64,000 nt of DNA from Streptosporangium becharense (GTDB lineage: Bacteria > Actinomycetota > Actinomycetes > Streptosporangiales > Streptosporangiaceae). Shown one piece after another: positions 43,223 through 51,333 of this stretch. Below the pieces are notes generated by a model. The model was not told where the DNA came from, did not search any database, and saw only the letters and a list, made by a program, of their open reading frames with translations. The stretch's first letter is position 1. The number at the start of each line of letters is the position of its first letter. The stretch spans positions 6,572,001-6,636,000 of the forward strand of contig NZ_JACHMP010000001.1 of assembly GCF_014204985.1 (NCBI RefSeq), read 5' to 3'. The position numbers and the translations under genes were made by a program.

Positions 43223-44131
43223 TCATCTCCGGCGGGCGGTCCTCCGCCGGGGCCGGGAAGGAGCGGGTGCCGCGGTGGGAGCGGCCGAGTCCGGCCAGTG
43301 CGCCGGACGAGTGAGCGAAGACGGCAGCCTCGTGGCGGCGTCGCCCTTCGCCGAGTTGAGCTGCGGCTGGGTGAGGAAGATGCTCCCGGTGAGGTCGGCG
43401 CCGCTGAGATCGGCTCCCCGCAGGTCGGCTCCGATGAGGTCGGCCGACCTCAGGTCGGCTCCCCGCAGGTCGGCCCCGATGAGGTACGCCCCCCTGAGGT
43501 CGGCGCCGCCGAGGTCGGCGCCTCTTAGCCTGGCTCCGATGAGGTCGGCGCCCCTGCGGTCCTTCTTGCGTTGCCCGGCCCCCGCCCGGACGAGTTCGCT
43601 GGTGCGCAGCAGCAACGCGTTGACCTCCTGCCGGTGCGCCGCCACGTCCACCTCCAGCAGAGCGCCGGGGTCGTTGCGGGTGAGGCGTTCGGTCTCGTCG
43701 AGCGCGAGGCGGATCTCGTCGTGGATCGGTCGAGCCGGTGGCAGGGTCAACGCCTCTGCCAGGTACCAGAGCAGCTCGTGGAGCTGCCGCATGACGGGGA
43801 ACACCGCGAACATCTGCTTCGCGGTGCCCGGGGCCCGCCGCCAGTCCTGTCCGCCGAAGGTGACCTGGGAGACCTTCTGCCCCGCGCCGAAACAGTCGTA
43901 GACCGTGCAGCCCGAGAAGCCCCGCTGCCTGAGGTCCCGGTGGATGCCGCAGCGGAAGTCGGACTGGAGGTTGGGACACGGCCGCCCGGCGTCCTTGTCG
44001 ATCGCGAAGTCCGCCGAGGCCGCGAAGGGCAGCGCCACACAGCACAGCCCGAAGCAGCTCCCGCAGTCGGCCCGCAGGTCGGACCGCTCGCCACCGGGGA
44101 CGGGTTCGGCGTGGTCGTGCTTCCCGGACAA
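43223..44131 (-). CDS. Pentapeptide-repeat protein with N-terminal cysteine-cluster domain
   Basis: 302 residues from TTG 44131, with AGGAGA 9 bases upstream. Residues about 20-80 hold a YkgJ-like cysteine cluster (DCGSCFGLCCVALPF, PCPNL, FRCGIH, GCTVYDCFGAGQ), which may bind zinc or iron-sulfur. A helical middle is followed, about 195-250, by 11-12 pentapeptide repeats of the A(D/x)LxG type (GADLIGARLRGADLGGADLR) ending SIFLTQPQLN. The tail is Arg/Pro-rich. Pentapeptide proteins form right-handed beta-helices, some mimicking DNA to protect gyrase; this cysteine-cluster combination recurs in actinobacteria but its role is unknown. Its neighbour upstream is the tRNA pair. Confidence 0.88.
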   Translation of the reverse strand: MSGKHDHAEPVPGGERSDLRADCGSCFGLCCVALPFAASADFAIDKDAGRPCPNLQSDFRCGIHRDLRQRGFSGCTVYDCFGAGQKVSQVTFGGQDWRRAPGTAKQMFAVFPVMRQLHELLWYLAEALTLPPARPIHDEIRLALDETERLTRNDPGALLEVDVAAHRQEVNALLLRTSELVRAGAGQRKKDRRGADLIGARLRGADLGGADLRGAYLIGADLRGADLRSADLIGADLRGADLSGADLTGSIFLTQPQLNSAKGDAATRLPSSLTRPAHWPDSAAPTAAPAPSRPRRRTARRR

Positions 44132-44421
44132 CGTGCGTGGTCTCCTCTCACGGGTCGGGCATCACCGCTCGGTACGGCAGGTCGTGCGGCACGGCGGGAG
44201 TGCCCGGTACGGGGCGGGGCCGGAGGGCGTCGTCCGGCACTCCGAGGTTACGGCCAACCGGCGAGAGGTCGAGCCCCGGGCCGAAGATCGCGCAGTCGTC
44301 GCGAGTCGCGGCGCTCAGGTCGGGGATCTCGCTTTCGGCGTCCGCCGCGTCCGGTTGTCGCGGGTCGGCACAACGTCGGCACCGGTGCCGACGACATCGG
44401 TGATCGACCCGGGACGACAAG
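44132..44421. other. Intergenic region between the pentapeptide gene and the tRNA terminator, with an 18-bp palindrome
   Basis: No gene seen. GTCGGCACCGGTGCCGAC at 44375-44392 is a perfect 18-bp palindrome; it could be an operator or a second terminator hairpin after the tRNA transcript. Confidence 0.5.
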
Positions 44422-44460
44422 AAGCCCCAGCCTCGCGGCGCGTGCCGTGAGCTGGGGCTT
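44422..44460 (-). terminator. Terminator of the second tRNA pair
   Basis: AAGCCCCAGC (44422-44431) and its complement GCTGGGGCTT (44451-44460) enclose a 19-base loop that can fold further (CGCGGCGCG). On the minus strand it is followed by CTTGTCG. It lies 46 bases past tRNA-Val. Confidence 0.8.
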
Positions 44461-44506
44461 TGCCTCCTGCTTGACCAGGTCGGGCCTGGTCTGCTGTGGA
44501 GCGTGG

Positions 44507-44578
44507 TGGACGATACTGGGATTGAACCAGTGACCTCTTCCGTGTCAGGGAAGCGCTCTCCCGCTGAGCTAATCGTCC
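44507..44578 (-). tRNA. tRNA-Val (anticodon GAC), second copy
   Basis: Identical in all 72 bases to the gene at 15799-15870; the anticodon loop is CTGACAC. Follows a tRNA-Gly gene on the minus strand, as in the first cluster. Confidence 0.97.
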
Positions 44579-44648
44579 GAGCCGGAGACCTGGGGGCGGT
44601 GGCCCACATCCGGTCATCCCGGCGGAGTGAGGCCCTGAAGGGCCTTCG

Positions 44649-44720
44649 AGCGGAAGACGGGATTCGAACCCGCGACCCTCACCTTGGCAAGGTGATGCTC
44701 TACCACTGAGCCACTTCCGC
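44649..44720 (-). tRNA. tRNA-Gly (anticodon GCC), third copy
   Basis: Identical to the two copies near 16 kb, including the flanking GAG and GTGT bases; the anticodon loop is TTGCCAA. Confidence 0.97.
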
Positions 44721-44799
44721 GTGTCTTCCTCCGGGTTTCGCTCCCGGTGGCGACGAGAGAACTCTAGCGGGTTTTCCGAGTGCTTGCGTAACCGCGCGT

Positions 44800-45465
44800 T
44801 CAACCACCGGCCTGCTCGGTCTGGCGGCGGAGCTGGCGGGCGACGCTGCGCTCGACCGCGGGAAGGGTCAGGAAGATCTCCAGGATCCGGGTGAGGCGGT
44901 GCACCTCCATCCGGTGGAAGGCCGGGCCGTCGGCGCGGGCCAGCAGGAACGTCAGGGCCAGCGGCGGCAGCGGGGCGGCGATCACGTGCAGGCCGGAGGG
45001 GAGGGTGGACGCGGTGGGCCGGGCCGGGGTGTCGTCGGGGAACGGCACCTCCTCGGGGGCACGCCAGCTGGAGTGCACGATCGCACGCGGTGTCCTCTCG
45101 GTCGCCGCCGCGGCCCAGTCGGCGCTGAACAGCACCGGCATGGAGTCGATCAGGGTGGCGAGGGCACGGTCGCCCGCCGTGGTGATGTACTTGAGGATCT
45201 CCAGCTCGGGGTAGGTGCCCGGTGCCTCGCGGGTGCTCCACACGCCCTCCACCACCACGCCCGGCACGCTCCCCAGCTCCTCCAGCAGGGGTTCGCGCGG
45301 CGCCGTGTTGGGCCAGTAGACGGTGATGTCGTCCAGCGCGCGGCCTCCGCCCCGGTCGAGGACCACCACCTGGGTGATGTCGGCCCCGGCCGTGCCGAGG
45401 GCCCGGGTCACCTTTCCCAGGGAGCCCGGTTCGTCGGGCAGTGTGATCCGCAGCCGCAGGAGCAT
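44800..45465 (-). CDS. ACT domain-containing protein
   Basis: 221 residues from ATG 45465, with GGGAGGC 7 bases upstream; the open frame runs on to 46599 antisense to dusB but is not credible there. The N-terminus LLRLRITLPDEPGSLGKVTR, ALGTAGADITQVVVLDRGG is an ACT domain (DEPGSLGKV loop binds an amino acid). The rest has no recognised motif; GVWSTREAPGTYPELEILKY and ALATLIDSMPVLFSADWAAA recur in actinobacterial homologues as I recall them. It may be a regulatory amino-acid sensor. Divergent from dusB by 93 bases. Confidence 0.8.
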   Translation of the reverse strand: MLLRLRITLPDEPGSLGKVTRALGTAGADITQVVVLDRGGGRALDDITVYWPNTAPREPLLEELGSVPGVVVEGVWSTREAPGTYPELEILKYITTAGDRALATLIDSMPVLFSADWAAAATERTPRAIVHSSWRAPEEVPFPDDTPARPTASTLPSGLHVIAAPLPPLALTFLLARADGPAFHRMEVHRLTRILEIFLTLPAVERSVARQLRRQTEQAGG

Positions 45466-45558
45466 CCGCGAGCCTCCCGTTCCACGTTCGGCTAGGTCAG
45501 GGACACCATACCCAGCGGTGGATTCGTCCGGCCGCCCGCGGTGCGGTAGAAAAACCGG

Positions 45559-46680
45559 GTGGAGTCGTTGAAGCTGGGAGCCCTGGAGGTGTGGCCGCCG
45601 GTCGTCCTCGCGCCGATGGCGGGGATCACCAACGCGCCGTTCCGCACCCTCTGCCGGGAGCAGGGCGGCGGCCTGTTCGTCTGCGAGATGATCACCACGC
45701 GGGCGCTGGTGGAACGCAACGCCAAGACGCTCACGATGATCCGGTTCGGGCCGGACGAGAAGCCCCGCAGCATCCAGCTCTACGGGATCGACCCGGCGAC
45801 CGTCGGCAGGGCCGTCCGTATGATCGTCGAAGAGGACCTGGCCGACCATGTCGACCTCAACTTCGGCTGCCCGGTGCCCAAGGTGACCCGCCGGGGCGGC
45901 GGTTCCGCCCTGCCGTACAAGCGCCACCTGTTCCGCGCCATCCTGCGCGAGGCGGTGCGCAACGCCGGCACGCTCCCCGTCACGGTGAAGATGCGCAAGG
46001 GCATCGACGACGACCACCTGACCTACCTGGACGCCGGCCGGATCGCCGTGGAGGAGGGGATCTCGGCGATCGCGCTGCACGGGCGCACCGCGATCCAGCA
46101 CTACGGGGGCGTCGCCGACTGGGAGGCGATCGCCCGGCTGAAGGAGAGCGTGACGGAGATCCCGGTGCTCGGCAACGGCGACATCTGGAGCGCCGGCGAC
46201 GCCCGCCGGATGATGGACCTGACCGGCTGTGACGGCGTCGTCGTCGGCCGGGGCTGCCTGGGACGCCCCTGGCTGTTCGCCGACCTGGCGGCCATGTGCG
46301 AGGGGAGCGCCGAGCGCCGCCGCCCCCTGCTGGGGGAGGTGGCCGCCACCATGGACCGGCACGCCACCCTGCTGGCCGAGTGCTTCGGCAGCGAACCGCA
46401 CGCGGTGGCCGACTTCCGCAAGCACGTCGGCTGGTATCTCAAGGGCTTCACCGTCGGCGCCGAGCTCCGCCGCCGCCTGGCCACCGCGGAGACCCTCGCC
46501 GGGCTGCGCGAGGGTCTCGCCGAGCTCGACCCCGCCCAGCCGTGGCCCGACGGCGTCGACGCCCCCCGCGGCAAGACCCACTCCCGTGACCGCGTCCACC
46601 TGCCGGCCGGCTGGCTGGACGATCCGTACGACCTCGCCGTCCCGTCCGCCGACGCCGAACTCGACACTTCGGGCGGCTGA
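45559..46680 (+). CDS. dusB: tRNA-dihydrouridine synthase B
   Basis: 373 residues, GTG start without a Shine-Dalgarno; TAGAAA 6 bases upstream may be the -10 element of a leaderless transcript. LAPMAGITNAPFRTLCREQG, IQLYGIDP, DLNFGCPVPKVTRRGGGSAL (catalytic Cys), KMRKGIDD, IALHGRTAIQHYGG and NGDIWSAGDARRMM, VVVGRGCLGRPW form the FMN-binding TIM barrel of Dus enzymes; the C-terminal helical domain (HVGWYLKGFTVGAELRR) binds tRNA. It reduces U to dihydrouridine in the tRNA D-loop. It is fitting that it lies next to tRNA genes, though no functional link is implied. Confidence 0.96.
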   Translation: MESLKLGALEVWPPVVLAPMAGITNAPFRTLCREQGGGLFVCEMITTRALVERNAKTLTMIRFGPDEKPRSIQLYGIDPATVGRAVRMIVEEDLADHVDLNFGCPVPKVTRRGGGSALPYKRHLFRAILREAVRNAGTLPVTVKMRKGIDDDHLTYLDAGRIAVEEGISAIALHGRTAIQHYGGVADWEAIARLKESVTEIPVLGNGDIWSAGDARRMMDLTGCDGVVVGRGCLGRPWLFADLAAMCEGSAERRRPLLGEVAATMDRHATLLAECFGSEPHAVADFRKHVGWYLKGFTVGAELRRRLATAETLAGLREGLAELDPAQPWPDGVDAPRGKTHSRDRVHLPAGWLDDPYDLAVPSADAELDTSGG

Positions 46681-46848
46681 CCCGCCGCCGTAGACCGGCG
46701 CGCCGCCTCGCGTGGCCGGTGTTCCCCGTGTGCCCGGTGCTCTCCGTGAGAACGATGTAACCAGACCGTGACCGCGACCTGACTGGCGTGGGTCAGCCTC
46801 GCGGGTAATGATCCGTCAGACGTCGGGGCTCACACGTGGAGACGGCAC

Positions 46849-48771
46849 TTGACGGGCACCACAGCAGCGGACGAGTTGATCGCGGAGTTCGACGCGGAGC
46901 GGCCCGCCCGCCGCCTGGACGGCCGGGTGGCGGGAGCCGTCACCCTGGTGGCCCTGGGGCTCTCGCTCTACGTGCTCTACCACGCCTTCCGGCCCGGCTC
47001 CGTGCTGCCGTACCGGATGCTCTTCCTCGCGGTCGTGCTGCCGCTCACCTTCGTCTGCTACAAGCCCCGCCGGCGCGGCACCGACCGGCCGGGCGCCGCC
47101 GACTGGGCACTGGCCGCGCTGTCGTTCGCGGCCTGCCTCTACCCGCTGGTCGTCTTCGACGACTTCATCCGGCGCGCGTTCGCCCCGACGGCCCTCGACA
47201 TGGCCGCCGGGGCGGTCATCGTGCTGCTGATCCTGGAGGCCTGCCGCCGCACCGTCGGCTGGATCCTGCCCGCGGTCTGCCTCGCCTTCGCCGCCTACGC
47301 CTACTACGGCGGTCACCTGCCCTTCGACTGGGCGGTCGGGCACCGCGGCTACGACGCCGACCGGATCATCGCCTCGTTCGTCATGGGCACCGACGGCGTG
47401 TACGGCGTGCCGCTGGACGTGGCGGCCACGTACATCATCCTGTTTACCGTCTACGGGGCGGTTCTCGACCACTCCGGGGCGGGCCGGTTCTTCGTGGACG
47501 TCTCCCTGGCCGCGTTCCGCCGCTCACGTTCGGCGCCGGGCCGCACGGTCACCATGGCCGGCTTCCTGCTCGGCACCGTCAGCGGGTCGGGTGTCGCGAC
47601 GACGGTCAGCGTGGGCAGCGTCGCCTGGCCGATCCTGCGCCGGGCGGGCTACCCGCCCGAGCAGGGCGGGGGAGTGCTGGCGGCGGCGGGCATCGGGGCC
47701 ATCCTGTCGCCTCCGACGCTGGGCGCCGCCGCGTTCATCATCGCCGAGTACATGCGGGTGAGCTACCTCACCGTCCTGCTCTACGCCACCATCCCCACCG
47801 TTCTGTACTACCTGGGCGTCTTCCTGGCGATCGAGATCGACGCCCGCAAGTACGGCACCCGGCCGGTCGAGGTGGACGCGCCGCGGTTCCGGCCGCTGGT
47901 CGGACGGTTCGGCTACCACTTCAGCTCACTGTTCGTGATCATCGCGCTGATGGCGCTGGGGCAGTCACCGTTCCGGGCGGTGGTGTACGCGACGCTGCTG
48001 GCCGTCGCGCTCTCCTTCCTCGACCGCGAGCACGCCCTCACCCCGCGCCGGGCGGCGCGCGCTCTGGCGGCGGGCGCCACGGGGGTGCTTCCGGTCGCGG
48101 CGACCTGCGCCGCCGCCGGGTTGATCGTCGCGGTGGTCACGCTCACCGGGCTGGGCCTCAAGGCGAGTTCCCTGATCGTCGGCGTCTCGGGCGGGATCCT
48201 CGCGGTCACGGCGCTGCTGTGCGCGGCGGCGGTGCTGGTGCTCGGCCTCGCCGTACCGGTGACCGCGTCCTTCGTGATCGCCGCCGTCATCATCGGGCCC
48301 GCGCTGGCGAACCTCGGCGTCAGCCAGGCCGAGGCGTACCTGTTCATCTTCTACTACGCCGTGCTGTCGGAGGTCAGCCCGCCCACGGCGCTGTCGGCCT
48401 TCGCCGCCTCGGCCATCACCGGCGGCAACGCCTACCGGACCATGATGGCCACCTGGAAGTACACGCTGCCGGCGTTCCTGGTGCCCTTCGCCTTCGTGCT
48501 GACCCCGGGCGGTTCGGCGCTGCTGGCCCAGGGCACGCCCGCGGAGATCCTGACGGCCACCGCGGTCTCGTCCCTCGCGGTCGCCGCACTCGCCGCCGCC
48601 ACCGGAGGGTGGCTGCTCGGCCCGGCGGGGGCCGCAGAGCGGGCGCTGTGCGGGGTGGCCGCGGTGCTGCTGCTGTTTCTGTCCCCGCTGCCCGTGCTCG
48701 CCGGGGCGGGTGTCCTGATCCTGGCCGTCTTTCTCCATCTGCTGGTACGAAGAAGAGAGGCGTTGTCATGA
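46849..48771 (+). CDS. TRAP transporter fused permease subunit (DctQM-type, TAXI system)
   Basis: 640 residues from TTG 46849, with GGAG about 7-8 bases upstream. Four N-terminal helices (small DctQ-like part) then at least twelve more. TRAP-M signatures: FLLGTVSGSGVATTVSVGSV, GGVLAAAGIGAILSPPTLGA, AAFIIAEYMRVSYLTVLLYA, FYYAVLSEVSPPTALSAFAA. It imports an organic acid driven by an ion gradient. Its stop codon overlaps the start of the TAXI binding-protein gene (ATGA), so the two are translationally coupled. TAXI systems often take glutamate or dicarboxylates; the substrate is not readable. Confidence 0.92.
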   Translation: MTGTTAADELIAEFDAERPARRLDGRVAGAVTLVALGLSLYVLYHAFRPGSVLPYRMLFLAVVLPLTFVCYKPRRRGTDRPGAADWALAALSFAACLYPLVVFDDFIRRAFAPTALDMAAGAVIVLLILEACRRTVGWILPAVCLAFAAYAYYGGHLPFDWAVGHRGYDADRIIASFVMGTDGVYGVPLDVAATYIILFTVYGAVLDHSGAGRFFVDVSLAAFRRSRSAPGRTVTMAGFLLGTVSGSGVATTVSVGSVAWPILRRAGYPPEQGGGVLAAAGIGAILSPPTLGAAAFIIAEYMRVSYLTVLLYATIPTVLYYLGVFLAIEIDARKYGTRPVEVDAPRFRPLVGRFGYHFSSLFVIIALMALGQSPFRAVVYATLLAVALSFLDREHALTPRRAARALAAGATGVLPVAATCAAAGLIVAVVTLTGLGLKASSLIVGVSGGILAVTALLCAAAVLVLGLAVPVTASFVIAAVIIGPALANLGVSQAEAYLFIFYYAVLSEVSPPTALSAFAASAITGGNAYRTMMATWKYTLPAFLVPFAFVLTPGGSALLAQGTPAEILTATAVSSLAVAALAAATGGWLLGPAGAAERALCGVAAVLLLFLSPLPVLAGAGVLILAVFLHLLVRRREALS

Positions 48772-49739
48772 CCGGAAGACGGATGACCGTCCTGCTGGCC
48801 GCGGCGGTGCTGTTCCTGGGCGGCTGCGGCGGCGACCGGTCGGCGGACCGGAGTGCGGACCGGACCGCCGGGGGCGGGCGGCTGTCGATCGCCACCGGCA
48901 ACACCACCGGCGTCTACTACGTCCTGGGCGGCGGGCTGGCCGAACAGATCGGCAGGAACCTCCCCGGATACCAGGCCACGGCCGAGGCGACCGGCGCCTC
49001 GGTGGAGAACATCCAGCGGATCGTGCGGGGTGACTCCGACATCGCCTTCACCCTGGCCGACTCCGCCGCCGACGCCGTCGCGGGCACGGGCGCCTTCACC
49101 GCGCCGCAGCCGATCCGCGCGATCGCCCGCCTGTACGACAACCACACCCAGGTGGTCGCCACCACCGCGTCGGGAGTGAGGTCCGTGGCCGACCTGCGGG
49201 GCAGGCGGGTCTCCACCGGCTCGCCGAACTCCGGCACCGAGGTGATCGCGCTGCGCCTGCTGCGGGCGGCCGGTCTCGACCCGGACAAGGACGTCGACCG
49301 CCAGTCGCTGGGCCTGCCCGAGAGCGTCCAGGCGGTCAAGGACGGTGATCTGGACGCCCTGGTCTGGTCGGGCGGGCTGCCCACGCCGGGTATCACCGAC
49401 CTGCTGACCTCGCTCGGGGACGAGGTCGTCCTCGTCCCGCTGGACGGGGTGCTGCCCGCGATGCGGCGCGACCACGGCCAGGTGTACGCCGCGGGCACGA
49501 TCGCCAAGGACGTCTACGGGACCCCGGCCGACGTGTCCACGATCTCCGTGCCCAACCTGCTCGTCGTGCACCAGAAGATGGACCCGGCGCTGGCGGAGAG
49601 CCTGGTCAGGCTGCTGTTCGATCGTAAGCCGGACCTGGAGAAGATCCATCCGGCGGCCAAGGACATCACCCGCGGCAACGCGTCCAGGACCGAACCGGTG
49701 CCCCTGCACGACGGGGCGAGGAAGTACCACGGCGGCTGA
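48768..49739 (+). CDS. TAXI family TRAP solute-binding lipoprotein
   Basis: 323 residues from ATG 48768, overlapping the permease stop by 4 bases. Lipoprotein signal MTGRRMTVLLAAAVLFLGGC with Cys20 as the acylated residue. LSIATGNTTGVYYVLGGGLA is the TAXI hallmark, with ATGASVENIQRIVRGDSDIA, ARLYDNHTQVVATTASGVRS, GRRVSTGSPNSGTEVIALRL, VWSGGLPTPGITDL. It captures substrate outside the membrane for the fused permease. After its stop, AGCCCCCCGGTCAGGGGGACT (49796-49816) may be a terminator. Confidence 0.93.
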   Translation: MTGRRMTVLLAAAVLFLGGCGGDRSADRSADRTAGGGRLSIATGNTTGVYYVLGGGLAEQIGRNLPGYQATAEATGASVENIQRIVRGDSDIAFTLADSAADAVAGTGAFTAPQPIRAIARLYDNHTQVVATTASGVRSVADLRGRRVSTGSPNSGTEVIALRLLRAAGLDPDKDVDRQSLGLPESVQAVKDGDLDALVWSGGLPTPGITDLLTSLGDEVVLVPLDGVLPAMRRDHGQVYAAGTIAKDVYGTPADVSTISVPNLLVVHQKMDPALAESLVRLLFDRKPDLEKIHPAAKDITRGNASRTEPVPLHDGARKYHGG

Positions 49740-49997
49740 CCGACGCCTCCCCCGCACCCGTGACAGGGCGGTACCGGGTCCGAAAACGGCACGCAAGCCC
49801 CCCGGTCAGGGGGACTGCCGGCTCGGTAGGCCGCTTGTGGCCGCTTGACGGCGGCCGGAGGACCGATATGCGGGGAACCGCCGGTCCGATTTCGGCGCGG
49901 ACTCGTTCGACGATGTCAACGCCGCGCTTGGCCTCGGCAACAGCCGCCACTGACTGTCACAAATGTCCCAATCATTTCACAAGGACGAGAAGTCAGT
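49740..49997. other. 258-base upstream region of the repeat-peptide gene
   Basis: A hairpin at 49796-49816 (CCCCC/GGGGG arms) probably ends the transporter transcript. The last 70 bases (e.g. CTGACTGTCACAAATGTCCC, then ATCATTTCACAAGGACGAG) are AT-richer and likely hold the promoter of the peptide operon. No gene seen. Confidence 0.5.
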
Positions 49998-50246
49998 GTG
50001 GCCGTGTCCGAACCAACCGGTTCCGTATCTCACGCGGAGCCGCTCCAGAGGGAGAACCCCATGGAACGCGGTCTGAGCCTCAACCACAACGAGATCCTGC
50101 TGGACAACGAGCCCGGCCTGAGCCTCAACCACAACGAGATCCTGCTGTACCTCGACGGTCTGAGCCTCAACCACAACGAGACTCTGCTGGACGACGAGCC
50201 CGGCCTCAGCCTCAACCACAACGAGACCCTGATCGAGACCGTGTGA
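49998..50246 (+). CDS. Small repetitive peptide: four tandem GLSLNHNE repeats; candidate RiPP or signal precursor
   Basis: 82 residues from GTG 49998, or 61 from ATG 50061, which has the better ribosome site (GGGAGAA 5-6 bases upstream). From ATG 50061 the peptide is MER followed by four 14-15-residue units of consensus GLSLNHNE(I/T)LL(D)(x)(E)P; GLSLNHNE is invariant, and unit ends vary (DNEP, YLD, DDEP, IETV). The DNA repeats track the protein. Acidic/Leu-rich with no Cys and no signal peptide. If the GTG is used, the first 21 residues (ending LQRENP) could be a leader. The TPR and MFS genes follow 26 and 1083 bases later. No modifying enzyme was recognised nearby. Family not recognised. 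Confidence 0.75.
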   Translation: MAVSEPTGSVSHAEPLQRENPMERGLSLNHNEILLDNEPGLSLNHNEILLYLDGLSLNHNETLLDDEPGLSLNHNETLIETV

Positions 50247-50271
50247 CCTGATCCGTGACGGCAGGGGGTGC

Positions 50272-51333
50272 ATGGTGGCCGACGGCCCGCGGCGCGAAAC
50301 CGGGAAGGCGTACATGCACGCCGGGGAGGCGCGTCTTCCCGCGGGGGGAGGGCGTCCTCGCGAGGAGGAAACGCCTCCCCACCCGGGGAAGGATCACCTC
50401 GGCAGGATTCCCCGAGGGCTCGGTGGGCCCGCCGGCACCCCCTCCGCCACGGCCGACGGCCCCGGGCCGGAGGCTCACCTGCGCGAGCTGGTCGAGCGCG
50501 CCGACCGGCTTCGCGTCGAGGGTCGCTACCGCGACTGTGACGCGTTGCTCCGCGAGGCGCTGGGGCTCGCCGAGGAGAGTGCGGGGCCCGACTCTCTGAT
50601 CACCGCGCGGGTCCTCAACAGTCTGGGCGTGCTGCACAAGTACACCGGACGTTTCGACGAGGCCGAAAGATCGTACAGCCGTGCTCTGACCATCATCGAG
50701 GCGCGGGTCGGCGAGGATCACCCGCTCATGGCGGACATCTGCCACAACCTCGGCGGGCTGAACCACGCGCGCGGCACCCATGCCCGGGGTGAGGTCTTCG
50801 CCCGCCGCGGGGTGGAGATACGGCAGCGGACCGTCGACCCCGCGCATCCGAGCGTCGCCGCGGACAAGGCCGCACTCGCCGCGCTCCTGTGCGGGCTCGG
50901 CCGCGACGACGAGGCCGAGGGCCTGCTGCGTGAGGCCCTCGCGGTCTTCGAGGCGGAGCCGGGCACCGACCACTACGAGGTCGCGTCGGCCCTGCACAAC
51001 CTCGCGGCGATCCGATACGCGCGAAACGACCCGGCGGCGGCCGCGTCGATGTACCGCCGGGTGTTCGCGATCAAGCAGAGGGTTCTCGGCGAGACCCATC
51101 CGGAGCTGGCCCTGACCCTGCACAACCTCGGGATGGCCGTGTGGAGGAGCGACCGGCCCGGGGCGGCCGTGCCGATCTTCGCGCGGGCGGCGGCCCTGCT
51201 CGGAGACCTGGTGGAGCCGGATCACCCGGTCCGGCGGGCGTGCCTGCGCAACCTTGAAGCATGCCGGCGAGCGGCCATCCCGGGCTCTCCGGGTGAACGA
51301 CACGCCGCCGAGGAGAGATCGAGATCTGAATGA
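50272..51333 (+). CDS. Tetratricopeptide-repeat protein (kinesin-light-chain-like TPR)
   Basis: 353 residues from ATG 50272; ATG 50314 with GGGAAGG upstream is an alternative, since the first about 65 residues are low complexity (Gly/Pro/Arg). From about 65 there are six or seven TPR units of the TPR_12/kinesin-light-chain type: ARVLNSLGVLHKYTGRFDEA, ADICHNLGGLNHARGTHARG, ASALHNLAAIRYARNDPAAA, ALTLHNLGMAVWRSDRPGAA. No DNA-binding or catalytic domain, so it is an adaptor or peptide-binding protein. The stop overlaps the MFS start (ATGA), so the two are coupled; the repetitive peptide gene lies 26 bases upstream. Confidence 0.88.
   Translation: MVADGPRRETGKAYMHAGEARLPAGGGRPREEETPPHPGKDHLGRIPRGLGGPAGTPSATADGPGPEAHLRELVERADRLRVEGRYRDCDALLREALGLAEESAGPDSLITARVLNSLGVLHKYTGRFDEAERSYSRALTIIEARVGEDHPLMADICHNLGGLNHARGTHARGEVFARRGVEIRQRTVDPAHPSVAADKAALAALLCGLGRDDEAEGLLREALAVFEAEPGTDHYEVASALHNLAAIRYARNDPAAAASMYRRVFAIKQRVLGETHPELALTLHNLGMAVWRSDRPGAAVPIFARAAALLGDLVEPDHPVRRACLRNLEACRRAAIPGSPGERHAAEERSRSE

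Noticed and set aside
44800..46599. A long minus-strand frame joining the ACT protein to antisense-dusB sequence
   Set aside because: The part upstream of 45465 is opposite dusB and low in complexity; ATG 45465 has a good ribosome site and starts the ACT domain.
46836..49739. A 967-codon frame that ends in the TAXI protein and starts before the permease
   Set aside because: Its first part is the permease gene in the wrong frame. The real TAXI start is at 48768 with a lipoprotein signal and an ATGA overlap.
49998..50246. Graspetide or lanthipeptide precursor assignment
   Set aside because: No ATP-grasp, LanB/LanC/LanM-like or other modifying gene was recognised near it, and there are no cysteines; only the general precursor-like repeat pattern is kept as a finding.
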